This document shows positions 52,569 through 62,916 of a DNA stretch of 64,000 nt, piece by piece (within the stretch, counting starts at the first letter, position 1; each line of letters opens with the position of its first letter). A program made the translations under genes and the position numbers. The notes beneath the pieces were generated by a model, which had not been told where the DNA came from, did no database searches, and saw nothing but the letters and a program-made list of their open reading frames with translations. The stretch is from Eutreptiella sp. 'Long Island Sound 2002' (lineage: Eukaryota > Euglenozoa > Euglenophyceae > Eutreptiales > Eutreptiaceae): the NCBI GenBank assembly GCA_964036045.1, contig OZ038386.1, forward strand, positions 17,124,329 through 17,188,328, given 5' to 3'.

Positions 52569-54592
52569 AGAAAAAAACGACCTCTTGCCCTCTTGGCGAT
52601 TTCCTCCTCAATGAGGGGCAGGGGGTGTGAATCCGCCTTGGTTTCGGCGTTGAGATTGCGAAAATCAACAACCATTCGCCAACCATCAATGGTGTTCTGG
52701 TCTGCAGGCGGCGGCTTCGGGACTGTGAAGGGTGCACAGCACCTTTCGCTGGTCATACAACCCTCAAGCCAACCAAATTCCCTGAGATTTCTCTCGATGA
52801 TTTTTCTGAGTATCTCATGTTTGTGTCCATGGTTCTCATAAGGGCGCTGTTTCTTCGCCTTGTACCCTTCACGAAGCTCGATGAAGGCTTCACCGAACTG
52901 CCCACGGACAGGGGGGTCTTTGATCAACTTTCCTGAAAGGGTTGTGTCCTTCCTTTCCTCAAAAATCTTTTCTCTTGACTTGGAACACAACTCAGTGTCC
53001 ACTTGATCACCAGCAATTACTGTCGAAAAAACTTTGGCAACTTCTTCGGCCTTGGCAGGAAGAATCTTCTTACGGATGTCCCTAAAGAGGTCCGTATCAA
53101 CTGCCTCTTGAAGATAGGTGTGTCGAGTGTCGACATTCCAGAGATTCTCTTCGTGATCCAGCTCCTCGAAAGGATCTATGAAAGCTTCCACAGGGGGTTT
53201 TTCATAAAAAACTCTGAATTTGCGGCGCGATTTAAAATTTTTCTTCGCCCGTGCACTGAAGATTCTTTTCGATGTCGATCGTATTGGGGAAGAGGGAGAC
53301 GAGGCGGATCCATTGGACGTTGGATCACCTTGGGTATCTGACGGACAAAAATCAGAAAAAATAGATTCATCATCAGTACCACGCTCAACCTCAGATTCAG
53401 ATCCAACACAAGAATCATGACCAGAATCAGCAGAATCAGAGTCAGAAAGCTTTCCATCCACCAGGAATGCAAGCGAATTCCAGGACCGCTGTGGCAGGGG
53501 ACCTGTGTCGTCCCTGGCATACAGCTTAATCTTCCTGGGAAGTTCGATGTAATCTACACAAATGTCTTGTAATTCCTGAAACCAAGGCTTGTCCTCCCAC
53601 AAGGGCACAACTAAAATTGCCTGGGTTTTATCTTGCTTGATTTTGTGGATGACCTGCTGGATTAAGTGAAACGGAGGATTAATCCACAACTTCTTGTCCC
53701 ATTTATGGGTCCAAGCGTCGCTAAAGTGCTTGTCAAAGCGCTTGTTCTTACGGTTAGCAAAGGCATCATACTGTGGCCAAAAGGAATGGTGTTCATGAAA
53801 ATATTCACAAATTGCATCGCGCCATTTGTCGACAACTCTGTAGGATGAAGAGTGCCAGCGCGAAGGGCGCCGTGGCTGGGAGTCCCTACGAAGACATTCT
53901 AACTCTCGGGAGTAATCGGCACTCCCATTCACCTCTGCAATGGTGACATCTTCACCAAATTTTGGTGTAACTTTTTGCTTCAAAAATTCTTCTGCACTTT
54001 TAAACCCTGCGTGCAAAAAACGAAATTCAGGACGCTCCAAGGGACCTGACTCCAGCAAAAAACAACGCCGGTGACCTACGGGCGCCACCCTGTTCTTGCG
54101 AAGCCAAGGATGGCCCAAGTAAAGGTCATACTTTATGTCGGCACGATAGAAGTAGTCATCCTTAAGGACAACTTCCTCCACATTACCTTCTTCCCAAAGG
54201 TCTTGAGCGACCAAATGAGTGGATATATAAGAACCGCGTTGCCCACCTGCGAGAGAATGTCCAGAAACTCCCTCGAGGGTAACAGGATGAGGCGACTCAA
54301 ACACGCAGTCGTCGGGTAAGAAAGAATTGGATTGGAGATTTACCTCTGATCCATTATCACACAAACAAGTGGCGAGGTGGAAATTTCCCTTGCAATCAGA
54401 GACCCACAGCTTTGTGACAAACTGACGGGCCCTGTGCTTGGACTGTACACCAACCTCGTCCACTACAACAGAAGGATCCGCTGCCGGATCCAGGGGAGAG
54501 GAGACAAGCGACCCTACATCAAGTAATGGTCGATCCGGAATCTGGGGATCATGCCTGAAATCGCCTGGGGAGGGGCAATTTTCGTGGCTCCC
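52529..54592 (-). CDS. Element 2 protease, Dam-like block and RT N-terminus
   Basis: In frame with gag after UAG at 54593. The protease-like domain has LATCLCDNGSEVNL, where the active-site triplet is DNG rather than DTG or DSG, and YDLYLGHPWLRK downstream. Next comes QYDAFANRKNKRF, LWINPPFHLIQQV, AILVVPLWEDKPWFQEL and RSWNSLAFLVDG, a block resembling the Dam-like adenine-methyltransferase region described for DIRS-type retroelements. An acidic Ser-rich linker and basic segment follow. The RT begins at CCAPFTVPKPPP and VVDFRNLNAETKADSHPLPLI, then loses frame at the T7 run. Confidence 0.82.
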   Translation of the reverse strand, partial: GSHENCPSPGDFRHDPQIPDRPLLDVGSLVSSPLDPAADPSVVVDEVGVQSKHRARQFVTKLWVSDCKGNFHLATCLCDNGSEVNLQSNSFLPDDCVFESPHPVTLEGVSGHSLAGGQRGSYISTHLVAQDLWEEGNVEEVVLKDDYFYRADIKYDLYLGHPWLRKNRVAPVGHRRCFLLESGPLERPEFRFLHAGFKSAEEFLKQKVTPKFGEDVTIAEVNGSADYSRELECLRRDSQPRRPSRWHSSSYRVVDKWRDAICEYFHEHHSFWPQYDAFANRKNKRFDKHFSDAWTHKWDKKLWINPPFHLIQQVIHKIKQDKTQAILVVPLWEDKPWFQELQDICVDYIELPRKIKLYARDDTGPLPQRSWNSLAFLVDGKLSDSDSADSGHDSCVGSESEVERGTDDESIFSDFCPSDTQGDPTSNGSASSPSSPIRSTSKRIFSARAKKNFKSRRKFRVFYEKPPVEAFIDPFEELDHEENLWNVDTRHTYLQEAVDTDLFRDIRKKILPAKAEEVAKVFSTVIAGDQVDTELCSKSREKIFEERKDTTLSGKLIKDPPVRGQFGEAFIELREGYKAKKQRPYENHGHKHEILRKIIERNLREFGWLEGCMTSERCCAPFTVPKPPPADQNTIDGWRMVVDFRNLNAETKADSHPLPLIEEEIAKRARGRFFLCWISVTAFTKCR

Positions 54593-56742
54593 CTAGGCGT
54601 TCTGACCTCCAGTGGCTGCGTTAACATTGTGAACACAGCCTGATTCGTCGATCCACTCATCTTGGAACGGATCATCTGCTGGATTCAGGGCATTTTCGAC
54701 ATAATCTCGATCCGCATCGGACACCTGATCTGCACCTGAGACCTGATCCACACGATGGTTGCCCTTTCCAGTTCCACGGCCACGGCCGCCGGATGATGGA
54801 CCTCCACCGTCGCCACGCCCTCTGCCCTTACCAGAGAAAGGGGTTCCTGAAGGATTTCCCTTAACCTTACCCTGTGATCCTGGAGCATTTCCTTTGTTTG
54901 TACCGGATTGAGGGGTTTGGCCTGGATTTCGATTTCCGCCTCCGGCGTTGCCATTGGGATTTTTCTGGCCGTTCGGCTGCCCACCGGAGCCGGATGGAGT
55001 CCGATTTCCTGTGCCTTGGGACCCGCCAGGGCCTCCAGTATTTTTGTTTCCACCGGAGGGGGGCGAATTCCCTTTTCCCCCCTTTCCACCATGCACCTGT
55101 CTGTCATTCCTGTCTGAATTCTGCGGATTACTGATATTTTCACCAATCACCTTGTGATCGTAAGGAGACCATCGGTGATTACCAGTAGAATGCGACTTAG
55201 CTCGGTTCGTAGAACCTAAAAGAAGACAGATGCTACAGTGATCCTGAACATTCCGGGTGTCATTCACCTTTTTGTTGCCCTTTTGGGCCCCATTTTGGGT
55301 GTTTTGCTGGGTATTCTTGTTTCCCCCAAGACCCTCATGGAAATTTTGATTGGCGGCGTCAGCGAGCCGCTCAACCTCTTCCCACAATTCCTTCGGGGTG
55401 AACGAAAACACCCAGTTTCTGGCCTTCAGGCGATGGCCATGGAAGCTTACTCCCCTATTGAGGACTTGGACAAACAAGTCCCGATCCTCGTGTTCATTAA
55501 ACTTGATTTTCCACGTGTTTTCAGTGAATTTCACCTTGGTAAACGACGTGGGGGAACACTTTTGAAGTGATTCCCTGACGGAAAACCTGTTGGCCGAGGC
55601 ATCGAAGCCATCGACCTCCGCCCACCAGGTCTTGACCTTTTCTTCGGACTGTTTATTCCGAAGGGTGGCGGCAGTTTCGGAGGGGATCTTGTCAAAAATC
55701 AGACTTTTCAGCTCGGCACTAGAAAATTTTTCGCCTGAATGTTCAGACTCTTCCACTAAATTCCAGAAGCGCTGTCTCTTGTCTTGCACTTCGTGCAAGA
55801 TTAATCGCGAGAATGAAGGAAAAATCTTCAACATTTGGTGGTAATGGTCCTCTGGCAGCCGGGATCCACGTACCTCCAACTGTTCCCACACCTCATCAAA
55901 GGTAAGGGGGGAACTTGAATCCTCACGATCACTCCGGGTCCTGAGCCAAGTGTTGGCCGGCGCTCCCTCAAGGCAGTCCAAGAGGGCCATCAGGAACTGA
56001 TCATCTTGGAGTTTTTGAGTCTTAACCCACAGTTTAAATTCCCGTTGGAACTGAGGCCAACGTCTGGGGTTTCCATTATACTTCGGTTGCTTGGCAACCT
56101 GACGAAGTCGCAATCTAGTGGGATTAAGAAGCGAATCCAGCCCAACACCGGCCGTAATGGCAGACACCTTGGCGGCATCATTCGCCACACCAGCTCCGGC
56201 GAGGGTCTGGGCGAGCAACAGCTGGGCTAATGCATTGGAATCAGCAGCAGGAGGGGCAGTACGGGAGGCAGTTCGCTTGGCATTCTGAGCCTCAGTCCTA
56301 GCCTTCGCCGTCCTACTCTGAGATCGAGAGATTGTAACCCTTTCCTTTAGCTTAATCCTGCTGATCCTTGCATCGGTGGTCTTAGAGTCCACCGAAGGAG
56401 CAATCGAAAAAATTTCTGTCGCCTCCTCCGACGGTTCTGTTGTTTGTTCCACCGATGATGCGCCCTCAGACCGCATGTGTGTCTTGAAAAGATCTTTAAT
56501 TCCCAGCGTTTGAATGATGAGTTGCATTTGATCTTTGAGCAATTGGAGCTCAGAGTCTCGCTGGAATCTGCAAGAGCAGTCGGCAGGACAGTACATACCG
56601 TGTCCTGAAGGGCCTGAGCAGGCTGTCGGACCGCTAATCTCAGTGGTTCGCAGCCAAGAGTCCACTTGGGGAGCTCCTTCAGCCCTAATTTCCAGGCTTG
56701 CCTGCCTGGCTGCCTCTAAAATTCCTTCCTCAACCGCGGCGG
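54593..56742 (-). CDS. gag: Element 2 gag, C-terminal part
   Basis: Continues the gag frame on the far side of Element D. It contains a coiled-coil-like start (QLLKDQMQLIIQTLG) and a capsid-like region with WPQFQREFKLWVKTQKLQ and FLMALLDCLEGAPANTWL, which is typical of Ty3 gag. A CSIC ... H segment that may bind zinc, and a long Gly/Asn/Gln/Arg-rich tail, precede UAG at 54593. Pol follows in the same frame, so expression by stop-codon suppression is likely. The first 62 codons before the Element D junction repeat those on the other side because of the 187 bp duplication. An ATG upstream of the junction belongs to Element D and is not the true start. Confidence 0.85.
56556..56742. repeat. 187 bp target-site duplication of Element D, left copy
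   Basis: Matches 61475-61661 over 187 bp without indels and with at least one mismatch (C near 56,628 versus T). The sequences outside the duplication differ. An unusually long TSD. Confidence 0.93.
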
Positions 56743-57258
56743 TTAAACGCGTAAAAACGCGACAAAAATTTTTTCGACGTGAAATAGGTGAATAGTTAAC
56801 GCCGTAAGCACCGTAACGCTCGTGGGACCCCAACGCCGTCCTTGCCGTCGTCTAACTCGCTATAGGCGCAAAGAAAAACGCGTCGCGAGCAGCGCGTAAA
56901 ACTCGAAAATTTTTCATAACTCGCCACGACCCCTCACGTCGCGCCCTGCCGCCTTTTTCTTCTTATTCTTCATGCACCTCCCTCCCCACCCTCGTGCCCA
57001 TCACTCCCCTTTGCCCTGCAGCTCAGGCGGCGGCCCTGGGGGAACGCGGTAAACCCTTAGCAATGGACACCAACACGCTCTACGACGCCACGCACAAGAA
57101 CGAGACCAAGAACATCAAGAACGACGGGTAACACGTAAGGCACAGCAGCGAACATGGTCTTGCTGCACGCGAGTGTGTTGGGTCGTGTATAATTTTATTT
57201 TATTTTCAAAAAAAAAAAAATTTTTTTTGAAAGGCACGGAAAAACGGCAGGGGTTTTT
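56743..57258 (+). other. 5' leader of Element D
   Basis: Ordinary base composition with many CG dinucleotides. It ends in an AT-rich stretch containing a run of A followed by a run of T (57,209-57,230) that can fold on itself. No coding region. It may hold the promoter, but no defined motif is seen. Confidence 0.5.
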
Positions 57259-59060
57259 AGCAAAAGAAAAGAGGACAAAACAAACACCAGCAGCGCAGAC
57301 AACCGCACAGCACAGCCAACCAGCACAGCACCGCAGGACAGCACGGCACCGCAGGACACGGCACAGAGCGCAGGACACCACAGGACAACGCACAGCACAG
57401 CAAGACACCACGACACACCAGAGCAGCACCACCACACCGCAGAACGCCCAGGGAGACACCACAACGCACAGGGACGCGCCACAGCACGAGGCACCAACAA
57501 CAGCGCAGACCACACGGGCGCCGCACGACAGGCCGCAGGAGGGCAAAGCAAACACAAACAGCACCGCAAAACGACAGCAGAGCACGACAGCACAGCACCA
57601 CACGACAGCACAGCGCCACAGCACACGACACAGGGAAGCAGGGCACCACAGCCAGCACAACAAGGCAGCGCAGCGCACAGAGCGGAGAAGACAGGGAACG
57701 CACAGCGCGAGGAAAAGAGCACCACAGCACGCAGACACCACCACCGGGCCAAAAACAGCACAGCCAACCAACAGCACAGCACAGCACAGCACGACGGCCC
57801 ACAGGAGGGCAAAGCAAGCCCCAACAGCACCGCAAAACGACAGCAGAGCACAACAGCACAGCACCACGCGACAGCACAGCACCACAGAACGCAACACAGG
57901 AAAGCAGGGCACCACAGCAAACCACACCAACCACAGGGAAGCAGACCACGCGGCCAGACAGGGACACCGACACCGAAACACGCCACCAGCAGACAACCAC
58001 GGGCCACCAGACCCAGCACCGCACCACGGCACACCACAGGAAACAGCACAACACACAGCAGAGCACCAAAGCACCAGGCGCCAGCAACAGCACGCACCAC
58101 ACGAACAGCACAACGCGAGCGCACCAGCACAGCGAAGCACAGCACCGCACAGAACGGAGAGCACAGGGAACGCACAGCACAGCACCCCGAGACACACACA
58201 GCACAAGGCAGAGCGGCGAACAACACGGACGCACCACCACGCCACGACAAAACACACACAGCACAGAGCACACAGCGCGGGGGAACACCGCAAAACACAG
58301 CGCCGCAGAGCACAGGGCCCCAGGGCGACGGGCAGCGCCAGAGGGCACGGCGCAACAAGCAGCGGCACCAAACGAGCGCAACACAGCACACGACAGCACA
58401 ACACCGGGCGACACAACACGCAGCAGCGCGGCGCAGCACCGCACCCGGGCACGCACAGCACAACACGGCACACAGCACCGAGCGGCAGGAACGGAAACCG
58501 CGCGACACAAGGGGGGGGGGGGGGGTGCAGCAACCACGCGGGAGCAGCCAACAGCCAGGCGGAGAGCACGAAAGAGGGACAAGCGCACGGAGAGCCGAGA
58601 AGCGGAAGGCCAACAAAACGGAAAACGCAAGCGCCGAGGCCCAGGGCACCCAGGGCCGGAAACCAGAGAAAGCCGGAGACAACGGGGGCGCACGGAGGAA
58701 GAAGAAGAGGGAGAAGAAAAAAAAAAAAAAAAAAAAAAAAACACAAAGGCCACAAGCAGGAGCGACGAAAACCGCCAGACACAAAGGTGGGGGGGGGCGG
58801 GGGAGCAACCACCAAAGAGCAGCCAACGGCCAAGCGGGAGACACAAACGAGGCGCGAGCCAGGCAGCGGGAGGCCGAGAAAAACAACCAACGAGGAACGG
58901 CAACAACAGCGAAAGAGAGAGGGGCAACCCCAGCCCGGAGGGGGCCAAGCAAAGCAGAAAGACAAAGCGGCCAAAGGAAAGGGTGAGGCGCACCAGAACG
59001 CGCCCGGGAGGCCGGCCCGCCCGACCCGGCCAAGCAAAGCACGCACACCACCGCCGCCAG
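57259..59060 (+). repeat. T-free low-complexity region of Element D
   Basis: 57259-58525 contains no T at all on the + strand (1,267 bp), and 57259-59070 has only three (58526, 58788, 58984). It is built of CAGCACAGCACC-like motifs. Two segments starting near 57,520 and 57,790 are diverged copies of each other, and another duplicated pair (~260 bp each) spans about 58,510-59,000. Since all stop codons and their complements contain T on one strand or need it on the other, every one of six frames is open. The 1,000- to 1,380-codon frames here carry no evidence of being genes. Confidence 0.95.
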
Positions 59061-60300
59061 CGGACCCCAGTCAGGAGTGGCGGGGACCGCCCACCACCAG
59101 CGGCAGCGAAACCCAGCCAGGAGTGGCGGGGAGTAGCACACAGGAACCTCCGCCAGGAGTGGCGAGGAACCCCAACAACACACCACACACCACACCACAC
59201 ACCACACACCAGCGCCGCCAGCGGACCCCAGCCAGGAGTGGCGGGGACCGCCCACCACCACCGGCAGCGAAACCCAGCCAGGAGTGGCGGGGAGTAGCAC
59301 ACAGGGACCTCCGCCAGGAGTGGCGAGGGACCAACCACACCACACACCAACCACAACCCCAACAACACACCACCGCCACACACCACACACCGACGCCGCC
59401 AGCGGACCCCAGCCAGGAGTGGCGGGGACCGCCCACCACCACCGGCAGCGAAACCCAGCCAGGAGTGGCGGGGAGTAGCACACAGGAACCTCCGCCAGGA
59501 GTGGCGAGGGACCAACCACACCACACACCAGCCACAACCCCACCAACACACCACTGCCACACACCACACACCACACACCACCGCCGCAAGCGGACCCCAG
59601 CCAGGAGTGGCGGGGACCGCCCACCACCAGCGGCAGCGAAACCCAGCCAGGAGTGGCGGGGAGTAGCACACAGGAACCTCCGCCAGGAGTGGCGAGGGAC
59701 CAACCACACCACACACCAGAACAACCCCACCAACACACCACCGCCACACACCACACACCACACACCACACACCACACACCACACACCACCGCCGCAAGCG
59801 GACCCCAGCCAGGAGTGGCGGGGACCGCCCACCACCACCGGCAGCGAAACCCAGCCAGGAGTGGCGGGGAGTAGCACACAGGAACCACCGCCAGGAGTGG
59901 CGAGGGACCAACCACACCACACACCCGCCACAACCCCACCAACACACCACCGCCACACACCACACACCACACACCACCGCCGCAAGCAGACCCCAGCCAG
60001 GAGTGGCGGGGACCGCCCACCACCAGCGGCAGCGAAACCCAGCCAGGAGTGGCGGGGAGTAGCGCACAGGAACCTCCGCCAGGAGTGGCGAGGGACCAAC
60101 CACACCACACACCAGCCACAACCCCACCAACGCACCACCGCCGCCGGCAGACCCCAGCCAGGAGTGGCGGGGACCGCCCACCACCACCGGCAGCGAAACC
60201 CAGCCAGGAGTGGCGGGGAGTAGCACACAGGAACCTCCGCCAGGAGTGGCGAGGGACCAACCACACCACACACCAGCCACAGAGCAAGCGCCAGCCGAGG
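59061..60300 (+). repeat. Tandem array in Element D, seven units of 161-208 bp
   Basis: The GACCCCAGCCAGGAGTGG block starts at about 59061, 59222, 59403, 59591, 59799, 59987 and 60148. Each unit contains three CAGGAGTGGCG motifs in fixed order, followed by a (CACAC)n spacer whose length varies and causes the period differences. The only T residues in the region are those of the repeated motifs. Confidence 0.9.
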
Positions 60301-61459
60301 AAAGGCAAGGGAGGAACAGCAAGGCGCCCCCCCCCCCCCCCCAAAAAAAAAAAAAGGGGGGGGGGGGTGGGCGCGCGAAAACAGCCCACAGCCACCAAAC
60401 CGCCGCCAACAACACAGAAGGGGGCCAAACCCCCCACCCAGAGGGCACCGAAGACAGGACCCCCAAACAGGTACAGGGGGACCACCCAGCCAAAACCGGC
60501 AACACCAAGCCAGGAACAGCGGCCCAGCGGGAAAAGGAGCACCGAAACAAGCAGAAAAAAAAAAAAAAAAACAAAAGCCAGCAGCCCAGCCCGAAAGAAA
60601 GGAGACGGGGGGAGAGACCACAAGGCCCGGGACGGGGACACCCAGCAACCGGAAAAAAAAGAAAAAAAAAAAAGCGCAAAAAACAGAACCCGACAACCCA
60701 GCCAAGAAGGGCGGGGCACAGCCGAGACCCGGGCCCAGCACGCACGCCCACACCGCACACCGAAACCGGAAACGGCGGGGGGCAAGGGAAACGCGCACGA
60801 AACCACACAGGTCCCAAAAGCAGGCCGACACCAAAGCCCAACCACGAACACCACAAACAGCCGGCAAAAGAGGGACAACACCACAAACCGAGCCCAAACA
60901 CACCCACCCAAGACCCCAGCCACAACGGGCAGGGGTAAACAAAACCCACCACCAAACGCAACCCGGACCCAACCACAAACGCAAGCCAACAGTAGGAAAC
61001 CCAGTGCCCACAGCCCGGGCACTGAGGCAGCCCGTGCCATGCAGGTGACCCGGCCAAACGAGATCCGGAGCCCGGGGGTAAGGCTGCATCCTAAGGCCAG
61101 CGCTGCTTTGGGACTCGAGGCGGAGCGTGCGACACCCAAGCGCCTCGGAACCCTAGTACCAAGAACATGCATGCATGCCTTGGGAACGGGATACGCCAGG
61201 AAGTCCGGTGAACCCCTAGGGTTCCGCCCAAAGGAGGGGACGTGCGCAAGCACGGGGGCCCACCCTCCCGGCGAGACAAGCACGTCACGCTGGCGGCGAT
61301 CAGCCCTCCCGGTGTAGCCCGGGGCCGCTTTGTTGGGGGCCAAAAGTCAGGTCTAGCGGGATGTAAGCCGCCTCCCCTCTTCACGCGCGGAGCCTCTTCC
61401 TGTTCGTCACAGGGGCGACGCCAGGGGGAACCATGGGGCGCCTCTCCACGACCGAGTGC
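60301..61459 (+). other. 3' part of Element D
   Basis: Begins T-poor with runs of C, A and G (about 60,327-60,368) and A runs near 60,545-60,575 and 60,653-60,673. It returns to ordinary composition after about 61,000. No coding region recognised. The last ~90 bp before the tail are unrelated to the LINE A/B 3' UTR. Confidence 0.6.
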
Positions 61460-61474
61460 ACCTACCTACCTACC
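61460..61474 (+). repeat. 15-nt tetranucleotide 3' tail of Element D
   Basis: ACCTACCTACCTACC on the + strand, directly against the right TSD copy. The same repeat and the same length as the tails of LINE A and B, in a different phase. Confidence 0.9.
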
Positions 61475-61661
61475 TCTCGCTGGAATCTGCAAGAGCAGTC
61501 GGCAGGACAGTACATACCGTGTCCTGAAGGGCCTGAGCAGGCTGTTGGACCGCTAATCTCAGTGGTTCGCAGCCAAGAGTCCACTTGGGGAGCTCCTTCA
61601 GCCCTAATTTCCAGGCTTGCCTGCCTGGCTGCCTCTAAAATTCCTTCCTCAACCGCGGCGG
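61475..61661. repeat. 187 bp target-site duplication of Element D, right copy
   Basis: Second copy of 56556-56742. Downstream (host sense, leftward) it meets the element tail; upstream it is continuous with the N-terminal gag of Element 2. Confidence 0.93.
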
Positions 61662-62547
61662 CTAGATCGTCGCGGATGGAAACAGGGGGATGAGGGGCGG
61701 AGGGCCCGGCGACAGGTGCCTTGGTCTTCTCCTTCGGGAAGGGACTTGCCTCCCAGATCTGCAAAAAAATGGCAAAAGAGTCATCTTCTTGAGAACGCCA
61801 CCACATCCTGGTATTAATTTCTTCCTGAAGAAGGAAAAAATATTCCATTAAAAAATCAGAGGCGATTCTTTCTTGTCCTATCAGCTTAGACGTGGCTAAT
61901 AGACAAAGGGCCTCAAGCGCCTCAAGGTTACGGGTCACTTCTGAAGACAAATGGTTGTCCCATTGTGCCCAAGAGGCTGGTCGATTATAGGTAGGTACCT
62001 CACCTGGACCACCCATCTCAATGTCGTCAATGTCGGCGTCGATGGTCTCAAAATGTGGACATTGGTAAGGAGTATTAGTACCTGCCAGGTCCGTAAGCTC
62101 CACCGGAGCGTTGCCATCGGCGTAGGCTGGGAGATTCCAGCTGCTTGATGGCCAATTTCGACTGGGATCTTGATGGTAATCTGGGCCTCCACAGCTGCTG
62201 ATTTGTGCCCTTCTTGGGCAGCTTGGGCTTGCGCAAGGCATTCCTCTCAAGGCCTCGTTCGCACAGCACCACGGCAGCGTAATTGTTACGTCTCCAGGAG
62301 CGGCGGAGTCTACGGGGCCGTACTGGGGAGCTAACTGTGGTTGGGACACCAAAGGAACAACATTCAGGTAGCCTCTGCTACCATGAAAGTGCTGCCCTGG
62401 GTCGTTGATGGTGCCGGAGGGCTCGGGGCCGGCAAGACCAGTGGGGCAGGCACGCGAGAAGTCGACCTGAACGTTGCTATTGGGGGTAGAACCGGAGACT
62501 CGGACACCAACGGAAGCAAGAGCAGCAACAACTGAAGCAAGATCCAT
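61662..62547 (-). CDS. gag: Element 2 gag, N-terminal part starting inside the LTR
   Basis: ATG at 62547 lies within the 5' LTR. The frame passes without a break from the LTR through the PBS (residues HFHGSRGY) and on into gag. It contains an acidic segment (FETIDADIDDIEMGGP) and a helical region (LEALEALCLLATSKLIGQERIASDFLMEYFFLLQEEIN). It joins the C-terminal gag part in phase, giving 1,011 codons plus UAG once Element D and one TSD copy are discounted. A start within the LTR is known for yeast Ty1 but is unusual for Ty3-type elements. Confidence 0.8.
62371..62383 (-). other. Primer-binding site of Element 2
   Basis: TGGTAGCAGAGGC directly follows the CA end of the 5' LTR on the minus strand. 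It starts with the TGG expected for a tRNA CCA end. It resembles but does not equal the initiator-Met PBS (TGGTATCAGAGC), so the primer tRNA is not certain. Confidence 0.85.
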
Positions 62548-62916
62548 GTTGAGTGTTATCCGGTAGAAAATCCCAGTCTATGAAGAAAATTGATGCGGAT
62601 TATTCTAAATACATCTGAGTGTCCAAAACTGTCTGAAAAGATTTATATAAATCCAATTATGAAAAATGTTTGGCCGATCTGGCCTGCGAGCGCGCGTCAG
62701 CGGCGAATGGCGATTCCAGGTAAATGATCGGAACGCGGCGGATTTACGGAGAATGGACCGCGGAATCAGATCCGGCATATCAGAAATATATAGGTCTCAT
62801 CCTGAGACTGAGCTGCGAGGCGGCGATTCCGCCGAAGCAGTGAAAATGACCAAAATGTAGTTAATCTGGGGCAGATCTGTGAAAATCTGAGCAGATGGGG
62901 GTTAGCCGCACTTACA
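62384..62916 (-). repeat. 5' LTR of Element 2, 533 bp
   Basis: Same ends and length as the 3' LTR at 47219-47751. In sense order it has U3, a TATA-like box at about 62,641-62,651, and then the region holding the gag ATG before the CA end. Confidence 0.95.
62641..62651 (-). promoter_or_regulatory. TATA-like box of the Element 2 LTR
   Basis: TTTATATAAAT on the minus strand, about 95 bp upstream of the gag ATG. Transcription starting ~30 bp downstream would leave a leader of some 60-70 nt and place the gag start in the R/U5 part of the LTR. Confidence 0.55.

Larger units (their letters stand above)
56743..61474 (+). mobile_element. Element D: T-depleted retroposed element with TACC-type tail
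   Basis: 4,732 bp between the two copies of a 187 bp TSD inside Element 2 gag. The 3' end on the + strand is a 15-nt ACCT repeat, so sense is +. It has three parts: a ~515 bp leader of ordinary composition with an A-run/T-run near 57.2 kb; a ~3.7 kb body with almost no T, made of low-complexity and tandem repeats; and a ~470 bp ordinary 3' end. No RT, endonuclease or ORF1-like domain is present. It is best read as a non-autonomous or truncated passenger mobilised by LINE machinery, perhaps that of LINE A/B. Confidence 0.8.
47219..62916 (-). mobile_element. Element 2: Ty3-like LTR retrotransposon with chromodomain
   Basis: Sense is the minus strand. Two 533 bp LTRs with TG...CA ends differ at no more than a few sites (three seen by eye), so insertion is recent. 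PBS and PPT directly abut the LTRs. Order: gag, UAG, protease with Dam-like block and RT start, RT-RNase H, integrase, chromodomain, then a ~1.65 kb 3' non-coding region. This order (RNase H before integrase) is the Ty3/gypsy arrangement. Without Element D and one TSD copy it is about 10.8 kb. One frameshift and two in-frame TGA codons in pol make it non-autonomous under the standard code. Confidence 0.93.

Noticed and set aside
57173-61343. Frames of up to 1,382 codons on both strands in Element D
   Set aside because: DNA lacking T cannot contain stop codons on either strand, so openness carries no coding information; the peptides are repeat-derived.
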